A stretch of 64,000 bases of DNA, from positions 4,464,001 to 4,528,000 of the forward strand of contig NC_049566.1 of the NCBI RefSeq assembly GCF_013368755.1. The letters are read 5' to 3'. The stretch comes from Talaromyces rugulosus (Eukaryota > Ascomycota > Eurotiomycetes > Eurotiales > Trichocomaceae). Made by a program: the position numbers and the translations under genes. The notes beneath the pieces were generated by a model. That model saw nothing but the letters and a program-made list of their open reading frames with translations, made no database searches and was not told where the DNA came from. Shown in pieces: positions 1-11,471 of the stretch (positions are counted from its first letter, which is position 1; every line of letters begins with the position of its first letter).

Positions 1-437
1 TGATTTTGTGCTTGCATCTACGGCCAACGGCTGTGTCTATCGATATACGTAGTCGAATTCCAAATTAGATACTGAATATTCGTTATCTTCTTGACTTATA
101 TTGGGCGGGAAAACTAAACGGTTCGCATGCTCGAAAGCCATCTGCCAGGGTCTGTCGACAAGAGAGATATCTGCATGACCTGAGTTCCCTCCGACATCAA
201 AATGACCCTCTCAAGTGAGGAAGTGGCTGAAGTCAAATCCTGAATATCTTTGAATAATGTAAAGGCTAAAGTCTCCGCCTCCCTGTCATCCTTGTACTAA
301 TCCCGCCTGTTCCATACCCACCACTTGCATTCAGCTACTCAGTCTCCCAGCCCTCTGCAGCACGAGACTGCTACGGCTGTACGGAGTCCACCACCAGGGA
401 AGAGGAAATGTCGTTACTAAGCCAGGTTGGGAGAGCC
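1..437. other. left-edge intergenic sequence
   Basis: I see no supportable gene here. The segment is AT-moderate DNA downstream of the minus-strand hydrolase. A short minus-strand open frame overlaps the hydrolase 3' end but has no recognisable motif. Confidence 0.5.
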
Positions 438-1376
438 CTAAGGCACTCCCTGCAAGTCACAGCTTGGCGTGGACTTCTCTTCGCGTGCCATTTTAGCACG
501 CACGAACATTTGTAAATCCCGCAAGGCGATGGTAACATTCTCGTGGGCATCTTCTGGAAACATAAGATATCCATGCGGACTTCCAGGATAAATGCGAATG
601 ATGGCTTCTCCGCCGGCCATCATCCACTTTACACTCATGAAAACGGAATCGTCCAGCAAGCAGTCCTCTGTACCACAAGTAAAGAATGCTGGGGGCAGAT
701 TTACGGTAGCAAGGTCAGCAAACAGGGGCGATACTTGCGGCGAAATAAGCTCATCAGCCGTCAGCCCGGGCAGATACGCTTCTCGGAAATTCGTCATAAC
801 ATCCTCGTCCAGCATTAGCGGAGGTTCTTTCTTGAAGTTTTTCATGCTTGGCAACCATTGTAGCGAGTATGTTCCAAAATTGCCAAGGAGACCCAAAAAC
901 CGGAAATTCGCATATCGCACCACAGATGAGTGTGCCAGATGGAGCATCGTAAGTACCGCAAGGTTTGCTCCGGCGCTCTCGCCACCAACAAAAGCCAGCG
1001 GGCAGCCAAACTTGGCCTGTGAATTGTCTACTAACCATTCGGCAACATCGTAGCAGTCTTCAGTCGCGGCGGGGAAGGGAAACTCGGGCGCCAGTCGATA
1101 GCCAACTGAGAGACACAACAGACCACACGTGTCGGCCACGGTCTGCAGGTATACGTCTGATGAGTCCTCATCGTTCAGGACCCATCCACCACCATGGATA
1201 TGCATAAATACAGCCCCCGGTGGCTTTCCTGTCCGAGGTTCCAGCAACCGACAAGGAATGTTTCGTTGAGGATCGCGCGATGGAAGGGCGAAGTTTCTTG
1301 CAGAAGGCAAGAGGATTGGAGCGGGCAGGGGCGAGCGCCCACCTCGGCGCAGTGTTCTGTATGGTCCGGCTCCAAT
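438..1376 (-). CDS. alpha/beta hydrolase, hormone-sensitive-lipase type (5' end unresolved)
   Basis: Predicted serine ester hydrolase of the HSL/acetyl-esterase branch; the natural substrate is unknown. The oxyanion-hole motif HGGGW is followed by the nucleophile elbow GESAG. The acid is probably the Asp in TEDCLLDD and the base the His in PGSPHGYLMF, so the catalytic set is complete. The frame is open upstream to 1376, immediately after a TTAG acceptor-like site at 1377-1380, and has no ATG, so at least one 5' exon is missing. A donor-like GTACGAG (reading minus) sits at 1499, with an ATG at 1587, but that exon joins in the wrong phase. The first exon therefore remains open. The neighbouring Zn2Cys6 regulator lies beyond a gap of about 0.75-1 kb. 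Confidence 0.8.
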   Translation of the reverse strand: MGAGPYRTLRRGGRSPLPAPILLPSARNFALPSRDPQRNIPCRLLEPRTGKPPGAVFMHIHGGGWVLNDEDSSDVYLQTVADTCGLLCLSVGYRLAPEFPFPAATEDCYDVAEWLVDNSQAKFGCPLAFVGGESAGANLAVLTMLHLAHSSVVRYANFRFLGLLGNFGTYSLQWLPSMKNFKKEPPLMLDEDVMTNFREAYLPGLTADELISPQVSPLFADLATVNLPPAFFTCGTEDCLLDDSVFMSVKWMMAGGEAIIRIYPGSPHGYLMFPEDAHENVTIALRDLQMFVRAKMAREEKSTPSCDLQGVP

Positions 1377-1587
1377 CTAAAAATGGTGAAGTGATTAGTG
1401 ACTGTTTCTCCCGTGCCCTTTCTACTCGCAGATTATTTTCAAGGAAAAGCTGTATGTGCAAAAGTAGACGTAACCATAGGAGAACTACCAACCTCGTACC
1501 ATCTTGGTATCCCTGCCATTGTGTTTTGTAGCTTTTGATTGAAAGACAAGGTGGCCGAGGAAATGGAAGAAGGGTCGAATTTCTCAT

Positions 1588-2335
1588 AGTTTATCGTTAT
1601 ATCACTCTGGAGAGGCATCGCCGTTTAGAGCAGGTCGATTGATCGCCGAAGAAGCCGTTCCTGACCTAGATTAGAAAGGCAAATAGGGTTGGTGAGTCGA
1701 TACAGAGGCAAAAAAAGAAACCGGAGCAGGTTCCTCAAGGGTACTATTGACATTTTGGGGTAGTGGCAGGTTTTATAGGCTCCGGTGCGGCGTCGCCATG
1801 TCGGCGAAGTACGTAGGCGAACTAAATGCAGCCTGTCAGCTACCTGGGGCTGATATTAGTGCACGCGGGTTGTGCCGTAACGTACAGCACTGTAGTGTAC
1901 ATTATTTTTGTTCCTCTAACAATGTTCTAGATCATAAATAGAAAATTTTGTAACGTCGTAGTTGTACTACTACTAATCTTGAACCGGTTCCTCCAGCCGG
2001 AACGTATACTTGTCGGAGTTTCCTTTCCTCGTTCGCTTGAGGCTTGTTGACTTCCTCAAGGAAACTACTCTAATGGGCCATGGACAAAGACCTAATCTCA
2101 TGTGAGTCCACTTCCAATGTCCGCTTTTGGCTTCAGTATTTCGGTATAGGAGCACGATTGATTTAGGGTCTCTATGGGATCCAGATATAGTACAAACAAG
2201 ATATTCGCCCACAGTAAGAAATGCCATTACTCATTAAAACTAGATACTGAAGGACTTCTATTTAATCGAGAAAGCTGTTTAGACTACTGCTCGGCATTGG
2301 ATTCCCAGGGTAAGCCATCTATGTGGATTAGAAGA
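1588..2335. other. intergenic between hydrolase and zinc-cluster regulator
   Basis: Only short open frames without motifs occur here. It lies upstream of the hydrolase and downstream of the regulator's stop codon, so it probably contains the hydrolase promoter. No clear site can be named. Confidence 0.4.
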
Positions 2336-4889
2336 TCAAGGCCATGTCAAATCGTCCAGTGCTAAAGAGCCAAAAGGCTCTCCTTGAAAGTCAGCCCATT
2401 GCATCATGTCAAGGGACATCAACGGATCCAAAAAGTTCTCGAATAAGGCTGCTCCGGATGTGGTCTCAGGTGCTGTGCGGGTGTTGGTGGAGTGTTGTGC
2501 ACCCATCTCACCGAGTGGCATCGGCATTGTCGTAATGGTGCGCTCAGCTACCATGCCGTCATTTTGAATACCAACCGGGGCCCCAGATTGCATTGATCGG
2601 CTGAGACAATTACGAACATCGTACTGTGGACCACTTTGGTCACACGGATTGTCCTCAACCAGGAGCTTTTCCACCAGCTTGCGAAAAAGCCAATACATCC
2701 ACCCCACAAACGGCCAATAGTTCTTGAACTCTGAAAGAGCCAATACACAAAGTTGTAACCTATGCTTTATAACCCGGCGTCGTGATCCGCCACTTCGCCG
2801 TAGTTGAATAACATGGATAGTAAGGCAAGCGAACAAAATCGCAATCCTTGGAAGAAACTGTAAGTACAAAATGACGAAAGTCACAAGGAACTTATAGTAA
2901 CATACAGATGTACAGAGGCACGACGGAAAAGTCCCTCAGCGAGTAAGTCCTCAACGATTCGAGTGACAGCGTTCGCAGAAACAGGTGCCACTGAAAGGTC
3001 ATGCTCAGGTGTTCCCTCTAGGAATATTTGTCGATGTAGTGAGATTTTGCACCAACTGAAGAGAAGTTAGTGACGTATACAGTAGGACTGCTTGTGACTT
3101 AATACTGAAAGCCTAGGCTTAGCATGTTCGCCAGCAATTGTGCCTCTTGGTTGTTGTCTTCGGAAGATTTAAGGCGTTCCGGTAGACACTTGTCCCAAGC
3201 GGTGAGTTTTGCATCCATCTCTTTTCTGAAGGTTTCGGTATTCTCATTTTTCTGCGTGGCCTTAATGATCTTGCCCACTGCCACTATTAGCCTTGTTGGC
3301 CTCGCTCACGTATAGGGTCAACACAAACGTAAGATAGCCAATTTAGCCATTTCAATTGAATGCCGGACACCGAGCATGTTGGAGGTATCATCATCCGTTC
3401 CAGTGTTAGCAGGACCCTCAAAGTCACCCACTTCCAGCGGCTCAACATCACAATCATCGTCATGAATCAGCATTGGTCGTCCGAGAGAAGCCGCATCAAA
3501 GCGGTCTCGCACCTATGTCAATTAGCAAGCAGCAAAGCCAGCCATAACATCAATTCATGGCGTACATAAAAGGTCCACCAAATCCGCTTCCACAGCTTTT
3601 GATCTTTCAGAGACAAGTAGGAGTGTTGTGTTCTGCCGAAGTATCAGCAGAAACAGGTAGCTCTTTCGAAATGGCTAACCATACGAGCGATGCATGCCGT
3701 TGGCTTGGGCCAGCCGCACTGCCGCTGCCAACCAGTGACTACAGTCTTTCTCCTCCGTGGGGCTTCCCCACCAGAAGGTCATCAAGAAAAGTACCTGGAT
3801 CACTGTAACGCGATTCTGCTCATAGTCTGCATCGTAAAGAGCTTTGACTCGTTGGTAGAGGGTAAGTTGTGCGGAACGTCTGCTTCCCCAATTTACCTTG
3901 ATAATCTCGTCATCGCAACAGGTCGTCGCGACAAAGTACAGTGCCTGAAGGAGGAGTATAGACGCCCGACCAGCTTCAAAATCTTGGAGAAATTGTTCAC
4001 GATCCAGGATCTGTTGCATTGGGAAAATCCATCGAAAATACGCGTCAAGGAGTGCTTTCTGCACAAACAGTGGTGGGAGGGAAAAGGCGCCTTTCTTCCG
4101 CAGCAAGTCCATTTCCTCCTGCTTGAAATCGAAATCGCCTTCCGGGACATCATGAGGTCGTTCATCTAGAGTAGTCGGAACCTGATAGTGGACATTATTT
4201 GCCAGAGACTGTGTGCTGACTGATGCAGGGCTGGCCGATTGCTGAGAATTGCCGCCGCGGGCTTTCTGAATGGTCCAGGCCCAGATCGAGTCGTTTCCAA
4301 AATACATGACCTTATTGGAGACATTCTTCGAGTGTGGTGTGTTCTCGTATTCTTCGGAGTTCATCAGCTGGACAAGAAGCATTTCGGAGCCTTCCTTGGG
4401 TTGTTCCTCTACGGACCCATGAGAACGAGACTGCGTCTTGGGGCTTTTTGCAGGACTTTGAAGACTAAAAGAAGTATCCGGTAGATCGGCTGTGACTGGT
4501 TGCTCCTGGCCTTGGAATGGACTGGGGGTTGTCGATTCTCGGCGGTCTGCAGGAAGTGCCTGCAAGCCATTGGGAACTGGTGAATGCGAGTCTGCACATA
4601 AGTTGATAGAGCTTGTAACATACTCAGGTCAGCAAGCTCGACGAGGGACATGACAGTATGTCTCGATTAATACATACGTGACGTTGGTAGATCTACGTGG
4701 CTCACATGCTTCGTTTGCCTGCAGACAAGCCTGACATCGCTGGAAGCGGTTGTTTTCAGTTGGACCTGTTAATGAAGGCTCTGGGGTCCTGCATTTGATG
4801 TGGCGAGCACTGCAGTATCGACATGCAAGCTTACGCTTATGGCGCCGGTAAACTCGACTTGTTGAGTGATTCATCTCTTCGCGGAGCAT
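2336..4889 (-). CDS. Zn2Cys6 transcription factor with fungal-specific TF domain
   Basis: Multi-exon regulator, probably nuclear and DNA-binding. Exon 1 (start ATG 4889, alternative ATG 4874) carries a complete binuclear zinc cluster with spacing C-x2-C-x6-C-x18-C-x2-C-x6-C and basic residues in RHKRKLACRYC. The exon ending near 3675 contains the fungal-specific TF domain (FDGFxxx-type helices around PPLFVQKALLDAYFRW and LLQALYFVATTCCDD, reminiscent of cutinase factor CTF1-beta). A short exon at about 3555-3600 encodes KRIWWTFY. It splices to RDRFDAASLGRP at about 3512, the conserved 'WW..xxRDR' block, so the middle homology region is intact. The C terminus ends in SLALDDLTWP. The exact junctions between 2884 and 3284 and after exon 1 are not fixed. 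It may control the adjacent hydrolase or transporter, but that is inference from position only. Confidence 0.8.
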
Positions 4890-6065
4890 TAGAGGCTACG
4901 ATTGTAGAGCTGTGTTCAAGAGCTGCCTACTAGCTTTAGCTAAAAGATGGTCGCTTACAAACCAGAAAAGAGGGTCCAAAATAATGGTGGTACTACGTAT
5001 AGTTCATGGTAATTCCGGGGGCGGGGTTATGCCAAACGAAAACTCGGCTCTCTCGGCTATTGCAGGATTTGCGGGGTTGTTTATATACACAAGTCCCCAT
5101 ATAAAAACTTTCCTAGTAAATTAATAAGGACACTTGCCACACCGAAATCGGGGTCTGCATTCCACGGTTTCGTGTCCAGCCATAGACACGTATTCCTAGC
5201 TTAGTATCAGGTAAGCTTTCGAGGTCTGGAGTCGCAAAGGAAAGATGGGAGAGATCAGTATGTACCACGTACTGTGAGCCCATACTATTAATGGTTGTGC
5301 TTGGTCAAGAAACTACAGTAGGGTCGCCAAAAAGTGCCAAATTGGATATCTGGGGGAGCGAGGCAATGCTAATCCTATTCACATCTCACTCCGCCCGTTA
5401 TTCATCAAAGATAGCCTTTTGGCAATGTCCACGAGGCTGGTGTTTCGTTCGGTCCATTCAGAAGTCATTGGTAACCTACCACCGTTCTCGAGGTCACCCC
5501 GAAAGACTGGGGTTTGGCATTCGCAGTTGTCATATAGCTAAAGTGACTTCCACTGTTATGTCTTCGAACTAGCATACTCTCGCTTTTATGGAGCGTTGAT
5601 GACCTATTACAAACCTGACAATGTTCCCATCCCCGCAACTAAGAATCCTGCCAATCTAAGATGAATTTCTTAGAATCGAATTCGGGATGTTTAGGTAGAG
5701 TAAAAACTAGGGGTTTACGTATTTTCGCCGAAATCCACCATTCCGCCAACGCCACTTTTTGATCCAAGGGGCCAAATGATATGTGAGCGCTCCCGTTATA
5801 GCACCTATACCGAGTCCAAAAGCATTTATCGACTTCCCCGTGTGGAGCTTCTGTCTACCCCACGGGGAGCAACATCCACGCAGAGGAGTCCGGGGAAATT
5901 TGAGAAATGGAGACTGAGTGGCGTTAATTGACTGCGAAGAAGCCTGAGTGTCCCTGGCTAGTGATCTTCCTTGATGAACTATGTTAGCTACGCTCCCTCC
6001 TCCTGGCTCTCACTCAACATGATCAGTACAGTACATTGCAGAAAGATATATACACATTGGTAAAA
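4890..6065. other. divergent intergenic between regulator and transporter
   Basis: About 1.2 kb separates the divergently transcribed zinc-cluster gene and the sugar transporter. Short frames here show no protein-like character. The arrangement suits shared upstream control, but no operator could be assigned. Confidence 0.5.
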
Positions 6066-8044
6066 ATGGAAGAAGACAAAGCATACACCCATTCAGAGGT
6101 CGAACACTCAGACCCAGACCCTATTGAACAGTACTTCCATTGTACGTGAAAGGTTCCCCTTGTGCTCTGCTGTTCGCTTCCGTCGTTGACTTATTGGCAG
6201 CGGAGCCTGCATGGGCAAGATGGATTCCTGGAGGGTACTCACAGTCGCGATGCCTCAAGCTCTCCGGGAAACCGATGCTGTTAGCTATCCTTTCCTTCGC
6301 CGGAACGTGCATCTTATTCTTTGGCTATGACTCGGCCGTCATGTCCCAAGTAAACATCAATCCGGACTACTTGCAACGCATGAACATCAATCACGGAACA
6401 AATAGTGACGCCGCACGAGTTGGGGGCCTTGTAAGTTTCTGGTTCGCTGGGTTCTTTATTGGTAGGCATTCTCAAATCCTCGACAAAACCTCAAATCTAC
6501 GGGGCTTGACTCTGAACGACTCGAATAGGAGCTATCTTGTCGGGTAGCTATGCGGACTCGCTCGGACGCCTCAGAGCTATCCAGATGGGTTGCATCTGGG
6601 GCATACTGGGCGGAGCACTATTAGCGGGAGCTCAAAACTTCACTTGGATGGCCATCGCCCGAATCATCAGCGGAGTGGGGTGTGGACACCTCAACACTAT
6701 TACGCCTATCTGGACCTCCGAGCTGGCAGACTACAACCTACGAGGCGCATTCGTTGCTGTTCAGTACGCTCTAGCTATTTTTGGTGCTCAAATGTACGTG
6801 CTAACATACCCCCCGCCGCAAAACATATGTTCCGAGTATAACTAACCATACGAAGCGTCTACTGGATGCAATATGGATGCCTGAAGACTAGATCACTTAC
6901 CTTCTCATGGCGTTTTCCTCTAGGTTTCCAAATGTTATTTCTCTTGGTCATCCTGTTGGTTGCCCCTTTCTTCCCAGAGACTCCCCGTCACTTAGCCCAG
7001 ACAGGGAGGCTCGAGGATGCAAGAGAAGTCCTAACTCGTTGCCGTCTCCTCGCAACTCGAGAGTCGGTCAACCAAGAGCTGGAGGAGATCAAAACGGCAA
7101 TCCGTCTTGAGGCAACACAAGCGTCACATGGCTTTATCTCTATGATGTGGAAGAAGGATGTGCTTCACACTCGTCGGCGAGTTGCTCTTGCGATGGGTAT
7201 CCAATTTATGCGGGAACTTACTGGTCCTGATGTCATCGCTGTATTTGGGCCTCAGGTGTTTGCCCTGAGTGGCTGTAGGCTTCACTCGCCCAAAACGTGA
7301 TGAAAACCTTCTTGACACTGACTACGAACTTCTACTTCAGATTCTGGGGATTGGCCATCAATTCTTGCTGGCCTCAACTTTATCGGCTATATGTGCTCAG
7401 CCTTTATCGCTTCGTACACCGTCGAACGCTTCGGAAGGAGGAAATTGTTGCTGACCGGCTTGTTCACCATGGGTAGCCTTTTGCTGATCTGTGGAGGTCT
7501 GGCGCACAAAGTGTACGACCTCGCCGAGGTTGATCCAGTTGCAAGCAAGCGTTACGGCAGTGGAGTTGTGGCTTGTGTGTTTCTCTACACTATGGCGTTC
7601 GGTGGTACCTGGATCGTCGCCGCGTAAGTCCTTTCCCTTCCTCTCTTCCAGGGGTTTAGTATTACATTTCTAGATTACTGACAAAATCTTGCTTGTCCCA
7701 ATAGCTTCGTATATCCTACCGAGGTATTCCCGCTAGCCACTCGTGCCAAAGGTAGCGCGCTCTCCATGGTCTCCTTTGCGGTTGCAGGCGGCGTTTGCAA
7801 CGAGATCATTCCATATATCATCTCAGCCGCTGGGTTTTGGGTCTTTATCATATTCGCCCTGTTGAACTTTGTGCAGATTCTTCCAGTGTGGGCCTTTTAC
7901 ATTGAGACCGCCAATCGTCACCTGGAGGATCTCGATATTTTGTTCGCCAGCAAGAGTCCCTTTGCCATTAGAGCGGAACGAGAGTACGATGAGAAAAAGC
8001 GCGCTCTCGGGCTTCGTGAATCGGATGCTGTCCTCAGTGGCTGA
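6066..8044 (+). CDS. MFS sugar-porter-family transporter
   Basis: Twelve-helix plasma-membrane sugar or polyol transporter of the SP family. Six exons can be joined in phase: 6066-6141, 6201-6461, 6529-6793, 6856-7274, 7341-7623 and 7705-8044. Family motifs are present: DSLGRLRA in loop 2-3, PETPRHL after TM6, VERFGRRK in loop 8-9 and PTEVFPLATRAKG before TM11. Hydrophobic segments such as LFFGYDSAVMSQVNI and LFLLVILLVAPFF correspond to helices. The cytoplasmic tail ends with AERExDEKKRALGL. No disruption was found. The substrate cannot be predicted from these motifs. The adjacent divergent Zn2Cys6 gene is a candidate regulator, by position only. Confidence 0.9.
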
Positions 8045-8804
8045 GGGCCAGGTAGGTATGGACTCTCCAAAGGATAGTCAGGCAATGATACGGCTTTATC
8101 ACCCTGGAGATTAAAGATATGGTACATGTACTCATAACACCCATGATATCATACACGGACTACGCATGTTACGCATATGCTGGAAGTAGTGTGATTGGTT
8201 GGAGGTTTTGTGATGTGTAAAGAGGAATTTTACTCTATGTTTTTGTATTCTTGTCTTCTCCATTACCTGCATCCTCAAGTAAGGCACACAAGTTTATATA
8301 AACGTGTCGCTCTAATAGGATCTCATATGGAATGTTCGTACATTCCTTATAGATTTTAAAAGCTACTATATAGGCTATCATCAACTATCTTAACCTTACA
8401 TCACTTAATTATCTAATTATATAAGCAGTCTTTAATAATAAAATCTTTTCATGTACGTGAATAATCAAATGAATATATTAAAGTATTTCTATGAATTCGA
8501 ACAAGCTAGAGATCCTGGCAATTGGTACTGAATCGCCTAGTCTCATAGGGTGGAGAATTGGCGGGAGGCAATACTTTTACAAATTCGGCGAAATAGTAAC
8601 TTTCGCAGATCAACTTGGCAGCATTTCGGCGAACCATTCCCAAGCATGCGCCGAAGCTGTTGCTGACAAAACTCGCTTTCTTGAAGATTGTAGATCACAA
8701 CGCAATGACATACAGATGCAAGCTCGTCCTTTTGAAAAGCTTGATATAACAAAACTGTGCGCATACCAAATCGCAACGTGGTAAACCTACTAGAGACTTT
8801 CGAG
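8045..8804. other. AT-rich intergenic
   Basis: The segment contains the transporter 3' flank and the promoter of the reductase gene. A run of AT-rich sequence covers about 8340-8500. An open frame at 8491-8784 has no motif and is not taken as a gene. Confidence 0.4.
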
Positions 8805-10327
8805 ATGAATGAACCCTCGCCTCAATCGCATATTATCCATTCAAAGGGGATCTTTCGAGGTCTACCTGACATCCCCAGCCATTTGTCGGGGCTCCGAGCC
8901 ATAGTCGTCGGAGCGAGCGGGACGTCTGGCCAGCCCATGGTCGATGTGTTGAGCTCAAATTCGGAGCGATGGGAGAAGGTCTATGCACTGTCAAGACGGC
9001 CACCGAAAACAAAGAAAGATTCAAACGTAGAACATGTGCCAATGGACCTTCTATATGAACCCGATAAGATCGTTGCTATTCTGCGAGAATACCGGGTTCA
9101 AGCGTGAGCGACTTTTTTGCTGTCGGTTCCCCGGTTCTGACTGACAATGTCCTCCAAAGGGATTACATATTCTATTTCGGCTATGTTCAGCTCACAGCAG
9201 TCGAGGAGAACGACCCGATGGGCTTGGGTGACGCCGAACATCTGGCTGAAGTCAACGGTAAGTTCCATCCAAGCATTTTATCCAACTTTTTGATCCTGAA
9301 CGGTGCATAGGTCGGCTCTTTGAGAATCTTCTCTTCGCTCTCGATCAGGCTTCCATCACACCGAAGCGAGTTATCCTCCAGACTGGCGGGAAGAACTACG
9401 GAGTACATCAAGGCTTTGTAAATGTCCCACTCAAAGAGTCCGACCCGCGAGTGGAGCTTGAGCCAAACTTCTACTATACGCAAGAAGATATTCTCTCAAA
9501 ATATGTCAAGGGTCATCCCAAAACGAACTATAACGTCGTCATGCCACAGTGGATTTTGAGCGCAGTCGCAGGGACTGACATGACTATCTTCTACCCATTG
9601 GCGGTATATGCTGCTGTGTTACGCAAGTTAAACAAGCCATTGCTCTTCCCTGGCGACCTTTTATCTTGGGACAACCCCCAGCCAATCTCTACAGGCATTC
9701 TCAATAGTTCATTCTACGAGTGGTTGGTTCTTTCGCCACACACCGCTGGCGAGAGTTTCAACATCACCAACGGGGGCGAATTTACCTGGAGCAGATTCTG
9801 GCCGATCTTAGCCTCTTGGTACGGGCTGGAATGGCAACCGCCGAGTGAGAGTGCCCATTACGACGAGATAGACACGGGCTTGTGTCCTCGCGGGTATGAA
9901 CATTTTTGTGCTGTCCAGCAGAACATTGCTGTTTGGCTAACAGGTTACAATAGTTATGGCCCCACGGGCAAACTTCGATCCTCATTCAGTATCGTTGAGT
10001 GGGCGCGCGAACCAACTACCCAAGAAGCATGGGTACAGCTGTCCAAGGAGCATGGACTTGAAGCGAATCCTTTCGGAGATCCTGAGAAAACATTTAACTT
10101 TTTGCAATTCTGTTTCAGTTTAACATGGTCTTGGTACACCAGGTAAGCTCACTTTTGCAGGCTTCTCTCTGCGACTGATTCACTTTACAGTTTATCTGAT
10201 TCATTGTTATAGCATCGACAAAGCTAGGGAGTATGGATGGTATGGTTATTGTGACACTGTTGCCTCAATGCGTCAGGTGTTTGAGGAGTTTGCGGATATG
10301 AAAATGACTCCTCCATTACCGCGTTAA
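8805..10327 (+). CDS. PRISE-type short-chain reductase (progesterone 5-beta-reductase/iridoid synthase-like)
   Basis: NAD(P)-dependent Rossmann-fold reductase of the atypical SDR/PRISE group, which usually reduces enones or related carbonyls. Exons 8805-9103, 9160-9257, 9311-10142 and 10213-10327 join in phase. The nucleotide-binding turn is VVGASGTSGQP near residue 43. PRISE signature blocks follow: QTGGKNYG, which holds the active-site lysine region, and NFYYTQEDIL, which holds the tyrosine that replaces the classical YxxxK position. The C-terminal half ends with a region rich in Trp (SWYGLEW, SLTWSWYTR), typical of this family. The start ATG at 8805 is the first in-frame ATG before the Rossmann fold. 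The gene sits between a transporter and a VOC protein on the same strand, so a catabolic role is possible but unproven. Confidence 0.85.
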
Positions 10328-10709
10328 AAGTTATTCTGTCTTGAACAGCCAAAACTCATGACACACTTGTCGTAGTTAGTTCCACGAAGTGCCCCTGTTT
10401 GCTATTGCTTTGCCCTTTGAAGAATGGTCGAGACGGGCGCTTTCTTTCGAGCATAAGATCTAGGCTCGTCAAAAAGCCCCAACCGGCCAAAACGACAGAT
10501 TGAGAACTAGGCTGAAAACATACTTTTTGTAACAATTAATGACCCGGATCTCGGATATACGAATGATTTATGTACATATATACATGTAGTGTACGTTTCA
10601 ATCCGGTCATGCGTAACCTGGCTCCTTGCATGCAGATATCTGAACGAACGGGACATGCAGTTCTCGCTGATTTATAAGGATAATTCCTCAGCATCAATAG
10701 TCAGTCAAC

Positions 10710-10717
10710 TATAAATA
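10710..10717 (+). promoter_or_regulatory. TATA-type element of first VOC gene
   Basis: TATAAATA lies 78 nt upstream of the preferred ATG at 10788. The paralogous VOC gene has the same octamer 87 nt before its ATG. Confidence 0.45.
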
Positions 10718-10787
10718 CTACCCTGAAGCCAATTTCTTCAACCTTTTAATGTCTACCTACAAAATACAACGAGATCGTACTTTCAAC

Positions 10788-11405
10788 ATGTCAAACCCCC
10801 ATCCTAGCCCCATCTCCCTCGCGCACGTCGTGCTGCGCACCACCCCTGCAAACTATCCCAAAATGGTATCCTTCTATGTGTCTTTACTGTCCGCAACACC
10901 CATCTACCAAAACGACAGCATGACATTTCTGCGCTACGACGACGAACACCACCGCATCGCTATCATCCAGACCCCCGATGTCAACCCCTCGCCCGAAAAC
11001 ACCTTGATTGCCGGCCTCGACCACATCGCATTCGCATTCGCAACCCTAACCAGCCTCGCCCAGACATACATCTCCCTCAAATCCGCCACGCCAGAGCCGA
11101 TCGTACCTCTCTGGTGCGTCAACCACGGCCCCACGACAAGCATGTACTACCGCGACCCAAACGGCGCGCGCGTCGAGCTGCAGGTCGACAATTTCGATAC
11201 TGCCGAAGAAGCGGATGCGTTTATGCGCAGTGCCGCGTTTGCGAAGAATTCCATTGGCACGGATTTCGAGCCGGAGGAATGGGCAGCCCTGATTTTGAGC
11301 AAGGTTGGGCTAGGTGGAGAGGAAGGGTTGAGTCTGGAGGAGGTCAAGAGATTAAAAACGAGGAGTGAGGTTGGTGGGAGACGGGTTCCTCCCGATTATC
11401 AATGA
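10788..11405 (+). CDS. vicinal-oxygen-chelate (glyoxalase/extradiol-dioxygenase-like) protein, copy 1
   Basis: Single-exon VOC-fold metalloprotein of about 205 residues. It begins SLAHVVLRTT and carries FLRYDDEHHRIAII, WCVNHGPTTSMYYRDPNG and VELQVDNFDT. Candidate metal ligands are the His in AHVV, the His in NHGPTTS and the Glu in VELQ; these fit the family's His/Glu facial set. An in-frame ATG exists at 10749. I prefer 10788 because the paralogue at 23546 aligns from that point. Similar fungal proteins are annotated as biphenyl-2,3-diol dioxygenase-like, but the substrate is unknown. The gene converges with the amidohydrolase, with 66 nt between stop codons. Confidence 0.85.
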   Translation: MSNPHPSPISLAHVVLRTTPANYPKMVSFYVSLLSATPIYQNDSMTFLRYDDEHHRIAIIQTPDVNPSPENTLIAGLDHIAFAFATLTSLAQTYISLKSATPEPIVPLWCVNHGPTTSMYYRDPNGARVELQVDNFDTAEEADAFMRSAAFAKNSIGTDFEPEEWAALILSKVGLGGEEGLSLEEVKRLKTRSEVGGRRVPPDYQ

Positions 11406-11471
11406 ATGTTGTAGAGTGGTAGAGTATATTGGGATAGTAAATTGCATGAGGGTCTTTTTTGTGTGTGTGCT

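Noticed and set aside
5291..5572. plus-strand 93-residue open frame between regulator and transporter
   Set aside because: No recognisable motif, and the length is compatible with chance.
8491..8784. plus-strand 97-residue open frame before the PRISE gene
   Set aside because: No motif, no splice partner, AT-rich context; it is more likely promoter DNA.
10749..10787. upstream ATG of the first VOC gene
   Set aside because: The paralogue aligns from the second ATG, and the extra 13 residues are Arg/Lys-rich without a recognised signal.
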